Positions 24,649 through 31,792 of a stretch of 39,451 bases of DNA are shown in pieces. Each line of letters opens with the position of its first letter. The stretch's first letter is position 1. Made by a program: the position numbers and the translations under genes. Under the pieces are notes generated by a model. That model ran no database searches and had not been told where the DNA came from. It saw nothing but the letters and a program-made list of their open reading frames with translations. The stretch covers positions 1 through 39,451 of the forward strand of contig NZ_JAEQMG010000180.1 of the NCBI RefSeq assembly GCF_016680995.1, given 5' to 3'. Source of the DNA: Ruminococcus difficilis (lineage in GTDB: Bacteria > Bacillota_A > Clostridia > Oscillospirales > Acutalibacteraceae).

Positions 24649-24674
24649 ACAGCCCTTTCAAGGGGCTGTTTTTC
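24649..24674 (+). terminator. Terminator of the nitroreductase gene
   Basis: ACAGCCC (24649-24655) pairs with GGGCTGT (24663-24669) and TTTTT follows. Confidence 0.85.
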
Positions 24675-24689
24675 TATCCCAAATTCTTG

Positions 24690-24842
24690 ACGCAGCGAGG
24701 CGGTTCATCCGCCGACGCGGCAATCTCTACCAAAATACTTGTCATTGCGAGAAGGCGGTTCATCCGCCGACGTGGCAATCTCTACCAAAAAACTTGTCAT
24801 TGCGAGAAGGCGGTTCATCCGCCGACGTGGCAATCTCAACCG
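24690..24842. repeat. Three tandem copies of a 55-bp repeat
   Basis: Each unit has TTGTCATTGCGAG (partly changed in the first copy), a GGCGGTTCATCCGCC palindrome and GACGTGGCAATCTC. The second and third units are almost identical, and the first has diverged. The spacing is regular but there are no unique spacers, so it is not a CRISPR array. The array lies directly upstream of the ECF sigma gene. Confidence 0.8.
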
Positions 24843-24910
24843 AAAAAAATGAACCTTTTCGACCGCTGAATTGTATACAGGTTGAAAGGGTCAAGCAGGG
24901 GGGTGAGGAC

Positions 24911-25414
24911 TTGACCGATTTTGAGCGCTATGTAGCGGAGTATTCTCCGCAGCTGACGCGCTTTTGCATGAAGCTCTGCGGCAATATCCATGACGCGGAG
25001 GATCTGTTTCAGGATACATGGGCGCGGGCTTTTGACAAGATCGATCAGTACCGCCCCGCATACAGCTTTGAGAACTGGCTCTTTGCCATTTGCGCGAATC
25101 TGTACAAGAATTCTAAAAAGCTCAAGTACAATTCGTCAAAGGCGGTGTTTGCCACACAGGAGGAAAAGGAGCGCTTTATTCGCTCGATCCCTGCCGAGGA
25201 AAAGGACGTTGACGCGTATCTTGACCTGCACACGGCGATGATGGAACTTCCGAAGAAGCATCGTTTGGTGCTCGTGCTGTACTATTTTCGCGCGTTCACA
25301 CAGCAGGAGATCGCCGAGGTGCTCGACATCCCCGAGGGCACGGTCAAGTCACGCTTGAGCACCGCGAAGAAACTGCTGAAAAGGAGGCTTTATGATGAAG
25401 AAGATCAGCGATGA
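24911..25414 (+). CDS. ECF-type RNA polymerase sigma factor
   Basis: A 167-aa sigma-70 family protein of the extracytoplasmic function type. Region 2 spans about 10-80 with HDAEDLFQDTWARAF and YSFENWLFAICANLY. Region 4 spans about 110-160 with LPKKHRLVLVLYYF, TQQEIAEVLDIPEGTVKSRL and AKKLLKRRL. The start is uncertain. A TTG at 24911 behind a GGGGGGTGAGG stretch gives a normal length, and no in-frame ATG lies closer than 24794, which is inside the repeat array. The gene overlaps the next one by 23 bases, typical of sigma/anti-sigma pairs. The target regulon is likely to include its own operon and perhaps the dockerin gene downstream. Confidence 0.88.
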   Translation: MTDFERYVAEYSPQLTRFCMKLCGNIHDAEDLFQDTWARAFDKIDQYRPAYSFENWLFAICANLYKNSKKLKYNSSKAVFATQEEKERFIRSIPAEEKDVDAYLDLHTAMMELPKKHRLVLVLYYFRAFTQQEIAEVLDIPEGTVKSRLSTAKKLLKRRLYDEEDQR

Positions 25415-26360
25415 ACGTCTGGATAAAATGCTGACCGCCTATTGTGAAGCTGACTGTGAGCAGACCTTCACTTATGATCCTGAGAAGAAAAGGGAGAAGA
25501 TCGTCCCTTTTGTACACTACCGTAAACAGCTCATTGCCGCGGCGAGTTTGGTACTTGTCAGCGTGCTGAGTTTGATTCTATATTTCTCTTTTGGAAATAT
25601 AAACAACACCCCTCTCACTGTCGCTCCCTTCTCTCAAAAGACCATCACCCCTTCCTCGACCGAGGGAGGGGGCGGCGGTGATCCCGACCGACAGGACAAT
25701 ACCGCGCCCACCGAGTCAAAGTCTTTTTTACAGCGGATCCATGACTTTTTCTTTCCCGATGACGCTGAGGATGCTTCAAACGGAACATCGCCGACCGAGA
25801 AGGGATCCGCCAGTGCCGATAATCCTTCATTGCGGCGCAATCCGTCTACGATTCCGAGCGCGACACAGCCGTCAGATTCACCGATCGATGACCCGCCCAA
25901 GGCGACGGAAGCGGGCGATCCCACGCCGATCACGGAGACCCCTACCGAGCCGGATGATCCGCCGTATGTTCCTCCGACCATCCCCATGGATCCGCCGTGG
26001 TACGATCCGGAGCCGACCGACCCGCCGGATGAAGGAGATGAACCGGGTTTTAGCGTTCCCACCGAGGGCGGCGGTATGATACCTTTGCCCCCTCCTGAAA
26101 TCTATGCGCGTTTTGATTCACTTTTGATGGCGGAAGCAACCGATGTGTACTGTAAGGTCTACAGCAGGAGCGGGCTCATCGGCAGTACCGATCTGTATGA
26201 TCGCTCGCACGAGGCTGCTATCCTCGGTATCGCTCCGCTTTATACAGATGTGCTTTATCGGGTTCCCGACGGATTGATCAACACGCCCGGGGATTATACC
26301 TTTATATTCTATGATCAGAACGGAAACGAACTGGCGCGGGTGCAGGAATATTGTGAGTAA
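25392..26360 (+). CDS. Probable anti-sigma factor with proline-rich extracellular stalk
   Basis: A 322-aa single-pass membrane protein. A cytoplasmic segment of 45 residues (SDERLDKMLTAYCEADC) leads to one helix (about 46-68). A long Pro/Thr/Glu/Asp-rich stalk (about 75-225) with TDPPDEGDEPG follows, and then a C-terminal domain of about 90 residues (from YARFDSLLMAEATDVYCKV). The order and the overlap with the sigma gene suggest it binds the sigma factor inside and senses a signal outside. The cytoplasmic part has no recognisable zinc-binding HxxxCxxC motif. Two adjacent ATGs (25392 and 25395) follow AAGGAGG, and the second has better spacing. Similar layouts occur in carbohydrate-sensing RsgI-type proteins, but RsgI homology is not demonstrated here. 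Confidence 0.75.
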   Translation: MMKKISDERLDKMLTAYCEADCEQTFTYDPEKKREKIVPFVHYRKQLIAAASLVLVSVLSLILYFSFGNINNTPLTVAPFSQKTITPSSTEGGGGGDPDRQDNTAPTESKSFLQRIHDFFFPDDAEDASNGTSPTEKGSASADNPSLRRNPSTIPSATQPSDSPIDDPPKATEAGDPTPITETPTEPDDPPYVPPTIPMDPPWYDPEPTDPPDEGDEPGFSVPTEGGGMIPLPPPEIYARFDSLLMAEATDVYCKVYSRSGLIGSTDLYDRSHEAAILGIAPLYTDVLYRVPDGLINTPGDYTFIFYDQNGNELARVQEYCE

Positions 26361-26425
26361 GACGACGCGTGTTAATGAAGTTGAAAAGGCTCCCCCGAGG
26401 GGAAGGCTAAAAAGGAGGAAAAAAC

Positions 26426-27796
26426 ATGAAAAAAGTAATCGCGGTATTATTGACCATGGCGCTGCTGCTGTCGGCATTCGCCGTTACGGCAAGCGCACTG
26501 AATGACAACGAGAACGGCGGCTACTACATCGTTTTCAAAAATGACAACTACCGTATCCGTCAGCGCAACCGTTTGCACGCCGAATTCGGACAATGGGTGA
26601 TCCGCGGCGTCACCCTGAGCACCTCCACGCCCTTCAAGATCGCCTATTCTCAGGACTTGGACGAGGTAAGTAAGCTCTACCCCGAGGGCAACGATTATAT
26701 CCCGCGCTATAACAGCAGGTGGTATACCGTCGAGTTTACGCCCGACGGCAACTTTGAAGTCGTCGACGGTGATATGGGCTGTTACGACGGCTATGTCAGC
26801 GCCTATCCCTGTGAGCCGCCGCAGGAGGATTCGACCGAGTATATCCCTGTGACCGATCAGCAGATGAAGCGGAATCTCTATGAGGACGCGTTCACGCGCT
26901 ATCTCCCCGATTGGAGAGAGCAATGCACCTATGAAGAGGTCTACTACCATGCCGATCCCCGCTTCGACAGTGTTGATCAACACGATTGGGTGCTGATCAG
27001 CGGCTGTGCTTTGCAGCCGATCGAGGGTATCTATTACGGCGTGTTTGACGATGCGGTGGTGTTTTCCTCTGAGTACGCTCCCTTTGAATTCGGCTACGGT
27101 GTGTATGACTGCGCCGAGGATACCTATTACAGCATCGCCGATGCATGGAACAGGGGTTATGCCGATCTGCACGATGTGTTTATCAACAGAGTGAGCTCCG
27201 AAAACGATGTCGATCTTCTCGGCGATGCGGATAATGACGGCGAATTGACGATCCTCGACGCGACCATGATCCAACGCTCCTTGATCGATTTGACGGATCT
27301 CGACGAATCAAGCTGGTGGTTTGAGCATTGCGGCAACAATTTCGGCACGCGCTTGACCTCCCTTGCGGATTATGACGCGGATGGTTTGGTGGATGTGATC
27401 GACGTGACCCGTATCCAGCGTGCATTGATCGGCATTCCGCTGTATCACCACAGCTTTACCGCGGGCGTAACGATCAGCAAAAACACCGACGGCAAGATCA
27501 TCGCGCAGGCGGCGTCCTCCTTCGGCTCAGCGCCGGTGCAGTATCAATATCGGATCGAGGGCGGGGTATACGCGCACTCGGTTTACAGCGACGATTTCGG
27601 CAAGTTCTATCCCGACGACGTTGACCCCGAACCGGGCAATTTTCAGATCACGACCGGTTATATCGACGACAGTTCGGTGGAGATCCCCGCGACAAGTCTG
27701 ACCTATAACGATCACTTTACCCTGACGGTCACGGCGAGAGATCGTAGCGGTAAAGAAAGTCAAACGGCAGTTTTGTATTTTAAGATCGTTTATTAG
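26426..27796 (+). CDS. Secreted dockerin type I protein
   Basis: A 456-aa exported protein. The signal peptide ends near TASA (22-25). Residues 30-255 form an uncharacterised region with YYIVFKNDNYRIRQ and WVLISGCALQ. A dockerin type I module (about 264-337) has two calcium-loop repeats, GDADNDGELTILD (Asp267, 269, 271, 278) and ADYDADGLVDVID (Asp315, 317, 319, 323), each followed by the helix MIQRSLIDL or RIQRALIGI. A beta-rich C-terminal domain of about 115 residues follows. Having the dockerin in the middle is less common than at the C-terminus. It should bind a cohesin partner on the cell surface or in a cellulosome-like complex. AAGGAGG precedes the ATG. It follows the sigma/anti-sigma pair by 65 bases. 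Confidence 0.88.
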   Translation: MKKVIAVLLTMALLLSAFAVTASALNDNENGGYYIVFKNDNYRIRQRNRLHAEFGQWVIRGVTLSTSTPFKIAYSQDLDEVSKLYPEGNDYIPRYNSRWYTVEFTPDGNFEVVDGDMGCYDGYVSAYPCEPPQEDSTEYIPVTDQQMKRNLYEDAFTRYLPDWREQCTYEEVYYHADPRFDSVDQHDWVLISGCALQPIEGIYYGVFDDAVVFSSEYAPFEFGYGVYDCAEDTYYSIADAWNRGYADLHDVFINRVSSENDVDLLGDADNDGELTILDATMIQRSLIDLTDLDESSWWFEHCGNNFGTRLTSLADYDADGLVDVIDVTRIQRALIGIPLYHHSFTAGVTISKNTDGKIIAQAASSFGSAPVQYQYRIEGGVYAHSVYSDDFGKFYPDDVDPEPGNFQITTGYIDDSSVEIPATSLTYNDHFTLTVTARDRSGKESQTAVLYFKIVY

Positions 27797-27883
27797 GGCT
27801 TGCTTAATAAATTGCGTTTTGTCATTTTTTAAACAAGCCCGGTTCTCCTGTATATTTTCAACAAGCATTCAGTTTCTGAAGTG

Positions 27884-27916
27884 AAAAGCGGAGCAGCTGC
27901 GTCTGTTCCGCTTTTT
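27884..27916 (+). terminator. Terminator of the dockerin gene
   Basis: AAAAGCGGAGCAG pairs with CTGTTCCGCTTTTT through one G-U pair. A weaker hairpin with GGGCTTG/CAAGCCC arms lies just before it at 27797-27840. Confidence 0.8.
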
Positions 27917-27939
27917 GCTGTATTTTATGTCGGAGGAAA

Positions 27940-28480
27940 TCGTAGGGATGACCGGTGTTTCATTGATCGAAAATGTGAGATAGGAGAGAAACGTTTCTGT
28001 CGTGCGGACGAGCAGTGCTCGTCCCTACGGAAGTGCTCATCTCCTCAACGGACATTGCATTATGACCAATGCCCTGCCGCGGGAGCACCAAGGCGCTCCC
28101 CTACAAATCCTCTGCGGCGTTGTGCTCTCGGGACGATGTAAACGTCGTCCCCTACAATTCGATGCAGCGTTTTCTGTAGGGGAGGGTCTCGACCCTCCCG
28201 AAACTTCGCCGATAAACGTCACCCAACCGCGAAGCAGATGAAACCTATTGTAGGGGAGGGGCTTGTTACTCAGCCGCAGACGGCACCCCTCTGCCCTTCG
28301 GGCACCTCCCCAGCGGGGAGACCCCTCCCGTAACCTATCCAATATATCTCACCCAACCGCGAAGCAAATGAAGCATATTGTAGGGGATGACGCTTGCGAC
28401 ATCCCGAAACCTATCCGTATAACGCCATCCAACCGCGGAGCAGATCCACCCGCGACCTCGACAAATCCTCTCCACCCCGA
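27940..28480. repeat. Mixed family A and B repeat cluster
   Basis: No gene lies between 27797 and 28633. The linker and GGACGAGC/GCTCGTCC hairpin occur at about 27955-28028. GGGAGCACC/GGCGCTCCCCTAC is at 28081-28103, GGGACGATG/CGTCGTCCCCTAC lies near 28131-28155, and GTAGGGGAGGGTC/GACCCTCCC is at 28175-28199. A filled composite element spans 28250-28330, where the GTAGGGGAGGGGCTTG and CCCTCCCG arms enclose about 56 bases with CTGCCCTTCGGGCA and CTCCCCAGCGGGGAG. Tails such as CACCCAACCGCGAAGCA recur between hairpins. Confidence 0.7.
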
Positions 28481-28529
28481 TCATTGCGAAAAACACGTCT
28501 TTTTTCGGCGATTTCCATCAAGATTGACC

Positions 28530-28558
28530 TTGACTTATCCGCTGTGTTCGTCTATAAT
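28530..28558 (+). promoter_or_regulatory. Strong sigma-A promoter of the NifU-like/GGGtGRT operon
   Basis: TTGACT (28530-28535), a 17-bp spacer and TATAAT (28553-28558) are present. Together with AAAGGAGG as ribosome site this predicts high expression. Confidence 0.82.
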
Positions 28559-28633
28559 TAACATAAGCGTAGCCGGGTTCATCGCTATGATTGAAATCGG
28601 CTTTGTATCAAACCTTAAAGGAGGAAAAAGCTT

Positions 28634-29326
28634 ATGTATTACACAGCAGAAGTATCGAATATGTGCCCGGTCGCTAAGGGCGCGTATCACGGTCCCGCTC
28701 CCATCCCGGAGGAGGGTCAGTGGATACAGGCAAAGGAAATCAAGGATATTTCCGGTTTCACACACGGCATCGGCTGGTGCGCTCCCCAGCAGGGCGCCTG
28801 CAAGCTCACACTGAACGTCAAGGAAGGTATCATCGAAGAGGCGCTGGTCGAGACGATCGGCTGCTCCGGCATGACCCATTCCGCCGCGATGGCGTCTGAG
28901 ATCCTGATCGGCAAGACTCTCTTAGAGGCGCTGAACACCGACCTCGTTTGCGACGCGATCAACACCGCTATGCGCGAGCTGTTCTTACAGATCGTTTACG
29001 GCAGAACCCAGAGCGCTTTCTCTGAGGGCGGCCTGTTAGTCGGCGCATCCCTCGAGGACCTCGGTAAGGGTCTGCGTTCTCAGGTAGGTACCATGTTCGC
29101 TACCCGCGAAAAGGGTCCCCGTTACCTCGAGATGACCGAGGGCTATTGCTCTCAGGTCGCGCTGAACAAGGATAACGAGATCATCGGCTACGAGTTCATC
29201 AGCTTCGGCAAAATGATGGACTTCATCAAGGCCGGTATGGACGCTAATGAAGCGATCGAGAAGGCGAAGGGCCACTACGGTCAGTGGGACAACGCGGCGA
29301 AGTATATCGACCCGCGTAAAGACTAA
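28634..29326 (+). CDS. NifU/IscU-like iron-sulfur scaffold protein paired with GGGtGRT
   Basis: A 230-aa protein. The region from about 47 to 110 resembles an IscU/NifU scaffold: GACKLTLNVKEGIIEEAL (54-71, Cys56) is followed by ETIGCSGMTHSAAMASEI (73-90, Cys77) and LIGKTLLEAL. Further cysteines are Cys11, Cys49, Cys106 and Cys172. The third scaffold cysteine of true IscU may correspond to Cys106, but the spacing is shorter. The rest of the protein is not part of the scaffold fold as I know it. It starts after AAAGGAGG and is 14 bases upstream of the GGGtGRT gene. Related gene pairs occur in Clostridia. The cluster recipient is unknown. Confidence 0.8.
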   Translation: MYYTAEVSNMCPVAKGAYHGPAPIPEEGQWIQAKEIKDISGFTHGIGWCAPQQGACKLTLNVKEGIIEEALVETIGCSGMTHSAAMASEILIGKTLLEALNTDLVCDAINTAMRELFLQIVYGRTQSAFSEGGLLVGASLEDLGKGLRSQVGTMFATREKGPRYLEMTEGYCSQVALNKDNEIIGYEFISFGKMMDFIKAGMDANEAIEKAKGHYGQWDNAAKYIDPRKD

Positions 29327-29340
29327 GGGAGGTGCACAGT

Positions 29341-30339
29341 ATGGCTTTATTTGAAAACTACGACAGACGTATAGAGAAAATCAACGGCGTACTCGCTGAG
29401 TACGGTATCGCTTCTGTTGAAGAAGCGCGCGAGATCTGCAAGGCTGCCGGCTTCGATCCCTATGAGATCGCCAAGGGCATCCAGCCGATCTGCTTCGAGA
29501 ACGTATGCTGGGCTTACTGTGTAGGCGCCGCTATCGCGTTGAAGGCAGGCGTGAAGTCCGCCGAAGAGGCTGCCCGCTACATCGGTATCGGTCTGCAGAG
29601 CTTCTGCATCGATGGCTCCGTCGCTGAGAACCGCAAGGTCGGTATCGGCCACGGCAACCTCGCCGCTATGCTGCTTTCCAACGACACCAAGTGCTTCGCG
29701 TTCCTCGCGGGTCACGAGTCTTTCGCTGCCGCTGAAGGCGCGATCGGTATCGTCCGCAACGCGAACAAGGTTCGTCAGCAGCCCCTGCGCGTTATCCTCA
29801 ACGGCTTGGGCAAAGACGCCGCTCAGATCATCTCCCGTATCAACGGCTTTACCTATGTACAGACTCAGTTCGATTACTTCACCGGCGAGCTGAAGATTGT
29901 CAAGGAGATCCCCTATTCCGAGACCGAGCGTGCTAACGTCCGCTGCTACGGCGCCGACGACGTTCGCGAGGGCGTTGCGATCATGCACAACGAGGGTGTT
30001 GACGTATCGATCACCGGTAACTCCACCAACCCCACCCGCTTCCAGCATCCTGTCGCGGGTACCTATAAGAAGGAATGCAATGAGCAGGGCAAGAAGTACT
30101 TCTCCGTTGCGTCCGGCGGCGGTACAGGCCGTACCCTGCATCCCGACAACATGGCGGCAGGTCCCGCTTCCTACGGCATGACCGACACCATGGGTCGTAT
30201 GCACAGTGATGCTCAGTTCGCGGGTTCCTCTTCCGTTCCCGCTCACGTTGAGATGATGGGCTTCCTCGGCATGGGTAACAACCCCATGGTCGGCGCTACC
30301 GTCGCGGTAGCTGTCGCGATCCAGAACAGCCTGAAATAA
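29341..30339 (+). CDS. GGGtGRT family protein of unknown function
   Basis: A 332-aa soluble protein with the family signature GGGTGRTLHPDN (259-270). It also has three clustered cysteines Cys51, Cys56 and Cys60 (ICFENVCWAYC), further cysteines at 33, 89, 118, 202 and 246, and the glycine-rich KVGIGHGNLAAMLLS (99-113). No enzyme assignment exists that I know of. It is the second gene of an operon with a NifU-like scaffold, which suggests it receives or carries an Fe-S centre, perhaps on the 51/56/60 cysteines. The start was placed at 29341 because GGGAGGTG precedes it at the right distance. Its codon use is smooth and biased, consistent with strong expression. Confidence 0.85.
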   Translation: MALFENYDRRIEKINGVLAEYGIASVEEAREICKAAGFDPYEIAKGIQPICFENVCWAYCVGAAIALKAGVKSAEEAARYIGIGLQSFCIDGSVAENRKVGIGHGNLAAMLLSNDTKCFAFLAGHESFAAAEGAIGIVRNANKVRQQPLRVILNGLGKDAAQIISRINGFTYVQTQFDYFTGELKIVKEIPYSETERANVRCYGADDVREGVAIMHNEGVDVSITGNSTNPTRFQHPVAGTYKKECNEQGKKYFSVASGGGTGRTLHPDNMAAGPASYGMTDTMGRMHSDAQFAGSSSVPAHVEMMGFLGMGNNPMVGATVAVAVAIQNSLK

Positions 30340-30395
30340 TTCTCACGGTATCGGGTGAACGCGTGTTCATCCCGCACTGAGCCTAACCGAAACAC

Positions 30396-30431
30396 AAACT
30401 CCGAGGACTTAACCGCCCTCGGAGTTTTTTG
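30396..30431 (+). terminator. Terminator of the NifU-like/GGGtGRT operon
   Basis: AAACTCCGAGG pairs with CCTCGGAGTTT, followed by TTTTGTT. Confidence 0.9.
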
Positions 30432-30453
30432 TTAATAATACATATTATATCTA

Positions 30454-30481
30454 TTGACAATCATGATTTAATCATTATAAT
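30454..30481 (+). promoter_or_regulatory. Promoter with internal operator for the toxin-antitoxin pair
   Basis: TTGACA (30454-30459), a 16-bp spacer and TATAAT (30476-30481) are present. The spacer contains a palindrome, ATGATT-T-AATCAT (30463-30475), placed between the boxes. It is a good position for autorepression by the antitoxin. The expected transcription start falls at about 30487-30489, on the toxin ATG itself. Confidence 0.7.
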
Positions 30482-30487
30482 ATAATT

Positions 30488-30778
30488 ATGGATAACATTA
30501 ATTTTGAATGGGATACTAATAAAAATATAAAGAATATTAATAAGCACAATGTTTCGTTTGAAGAAGCGGCAAGCGTGTTTTTCGATGAAGAAGCGCTGAT
30601 GATACCCGACCCCGATCATTCACAGCAGGAAGAAAGGTTTTTGCTATTGGGGTACAGCGAATATGCGAAGCTGTTAGTGGTATGTCACTGCTACCGTGAA
30701 TCAAATGTGATACGGATCATCTCGGCGCGAAAAGCGAACAAGCGAGAGAGTAATACTTATTATGAGAGGTGTGAGTAA
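30488..30778 (+). CDS. brnT: BrnT-family toxin
   Basis: A 96-aa protein of the BrnT type, a RelE-fold ribonuclease toxin of type II systems. Family features are the N-terminal FEWDTNKNIKNINKHNVSFE (5-24), AASVFFDEEALMIPDPDHS (27-45), RFLLLGYS, and the C-terminal VIRIISARKANKRESNTYYE (73-92), which holds the conserved Arg and Lys residues. No ribosome binding site precedes the ATG, which coincides with the predicted transcription start, so translation may be leaderless and weak. The antitoxin gene follows after one base. The toxin-first order is normal for brnTA. AT content is higher than in neighbouring genes, as often in mobile toxin-antitoxin pairs. Confidence 0.88.
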   Translation: MDNINFEWDTNKNIKNINKHNVSFEEAASVFFDEEALMIPDPDHSQQEERFLLLGYSEYAKLLVVCHCYRESNVIRIISARKANKRESNTYYERCE

Positions 30779-30779
30779 T

Positions 30780-30992
30780 ATGAGAGAAGAATATGATTTT
30801 TCCAAAGGAGTAAAAAACCCTTACGCCAAGAAATTGAAGAAGCAGATATCTATTAATATCGACGGCAGTGTGATCGACTATTTCAAGCAGCAGGCGAATG
30901 AGACCGGGATCCCTTACCAGACCTTGATCAATCTGTATCTCGCCGACTGCGTAGAAAAAAAGAAGAAGCTGAAACTGGATTGGGTTTCATGA
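30780..30992 (+). CDS. brnA: BrnA-like antitoxin
   Basis: A 70-aa small basic protein. The N-terminal MREEYDFSKGVKNPYAKKLK is followed by KKQISINIDGSVIDYFKQQA, which has the beta-strand and helix order of ribbon-helix-helix repressors. GIPYQTLINLYLADCVEKKK completes the second helix. It would bind the toxin and the palindrome at 30463-30475. The start at 30780 uses the GAGGTGTGAG ribosome site in the end of the toxin gene, and an ATG 18 bases upstream lacks one. BrnA family membership is inferred from size, order and pattern. Confidence 0.8.
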   Translation: MREEYDFSKGVKNPYAKKLKKQISINIDGSVIDYFKQQANETGIPYQTLINLYLADCVEKKKKLKLDWVS

Positions 30993-31020
30993 CAGTTGAT
31001 CGATATATCAAATAACCGAT

Positions 31021-31056
31021 AAAAGCTCCGAGGGCATATGCTCCCGGAGCTTTTGA
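31021..31056 (+). terminator. Terminator of the toxin-antitoxin operon
   Basis: AAAAGCTCCG and CGGAGCTTTT form the outer stem, with an inner GAG/CTC pairing. The T-rich tail overlaps the -35 box of the next gene. Confidence 0.82.
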
Positions 31057-31081
31057 CTTATCGCGCGGATTGGTGTATCAT
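31053..31081 (+). promoter_or_regulatory. Sigma-A promoter of the C-GCAxxG-C-C gene
   Basis: TTGACT (31053-31058), a 17-bp spacer and TATCAT (31076-31081) are present. The -35 box shares bases with the preceding terminator tail, so the two units are packed without spare sequence. Confidence 0.75.
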
Positions 31082-31122
31082 AGTGACAGAATCATAAGGA
31101 ACAGTAAATTGGAGGCGATGAC

Positions 31123-31569
31123 ATGATGGATCACGGCAAGCTTGCGGAGGAGAATTTCCGCAAGGGCTATAACTGCGCCCAGAGCGTGCTTCTCGCGTTC
31201 GGCGATGTGACCGGACTGGATGACAAGACGGCGGCGATGCTCTCATCCTCCTTCGGCGGAGGATTGGGCAGACTGCGTGAGCTCTGCGGCACGGTATCGG
31301 GCGCGGCGATGGTGCTCGGACTGGTACAGGGCTACGCCGATCCCGATGATCCAGAGGCGAAGACGGCGCATTATCACCGTGTGCAGGAATTCGCTCGACG
31401 CTTCAGGGAGAAGAACGGCTCGATCATCTGCCGCGAATTATTATCCGGCGTTCAGACCGTCGAGGGAAACGACCCCGAACAGAGAACGGATGCGTATTAT
31501 AAAAAGCGCCCATGTCCCGCGCTGTGCCGCTGTGCCGCCGAGATACTGGACGAAATGCTAATAAAATGA
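31123..31569 (+). CDS. C-GCAxxG-C-C family redox-type protein
   Basis: A 148-aa protein of the C-GCAxxG-C-C family, named for its cysteine pattern and thought to be redox or metal related. Visible elements are KGYNCAQSVLLAF (14-26), SSSFGGGLGRLRELCGTVSG (42-61), MVLGLVQGYADPDD (64-77), ICRELLSG and a C-terminal RPCPALCRCAAEI. The central motif reads CGTVSG, so the alanine of the consensus is replaced by threonine, a common variation. GGAGG seven bases before the ATG supports the start. It has its own promoter and terminator. Its biological partner is unknown. Confidence 0.85.
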   Translation: MMDHGKLAEENFRKGYNCAQSVLLAFGDVTGLDDKTAAMLSSSFGGGLGRLRELCGTVSGAAMVLGLVQGYADPDDPEAKTAHYHRVQEFARRFREKNGSIICRELLSGVQTVEGNDPEQRTDAYYKKRPCPALCRCAAEILDEMLIK

Positions 31570-31604
31570 CAAAGACCGCTCGATCATCGAGCGGTCTTTT
31601 GTCA
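31567..31604 (+). terminator. Terminator of the C-GCAxxG-C-C gene
   Basis: AAAGACCGCTCGA and TCGAGCGGTCTTT form a 13-bp perfect stem with a 3-nt loop, followed by TTTTGTCA. Confidence 0.9.
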
Positions 31605-31657
31605 AAAAGGAGTTGTCAAGAATAGTAGGAGTGTTTTGTTAATAAGGAGTATTCTAT

Positions 31658-31720
31658 ATGAGGAGTTCTCATGCAAATGAAGGATTAGCAAATGCTTTTT
31701 GGTTACAGTCATGGCCTTGA
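31658..31720 (+). CDS. Possible 20-residue peptide ORF
   Basis: ATAAGGAGT lies six bases before an ATG that opens a 20-codon frame. The peptide has a hydrophilic first half (MRSSHANEG) and an aromatic C-terminal half with two tryptophans (AFWLQSWP). Its end overlaps the start of a predicted RNA helix at 31703. It could be a leader peptide, a small secreted or membrane-active peptide, or a chance ORF with a good ribosome site. Confidence 0.3.
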   Translation: MRSSHANEGLANAFWLQSWP

Positions 31721-31792
31721 GGCGTTGCGCGAATCATTGGCGATAGCTGATTGGGTTACAACTCCTTCACCCCAGCGCCTCTGTGACTGTGA
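31703..31792 (+). ncRNA. Candidate structured RNA element
   Basis: A 9-bp outer helix forms between TTACAGTCA (31703-31711) and TGACTGTGA (31784-31792, one G-U pair). A 6-bp inner helix forms between GAGGCG (31719-31724) and CGCCTC (31776-31781), enclosing about 50 bases. No known RNA family was recognised. There is no T-run after it, so it is not a simple terminator. The region to 32042 has no gene apart from this, a CCGCTGTCG/CGGCGGGC hairpin near 31906-31934, and AG-rich sequence. Confidence 0.3.

Noticed and set aside
24690..24842. Possible CRISPR array
   Set aside because: The three units are direct tandem copies without unique spacers, and no cas genes are present.
29347..30246. 299-codon open frame antisense to the GGGtGRT gene
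   Set aside because: It arises from strong codon bias in the real gene. It has no ribosome site and the sense frame carries the family motif.
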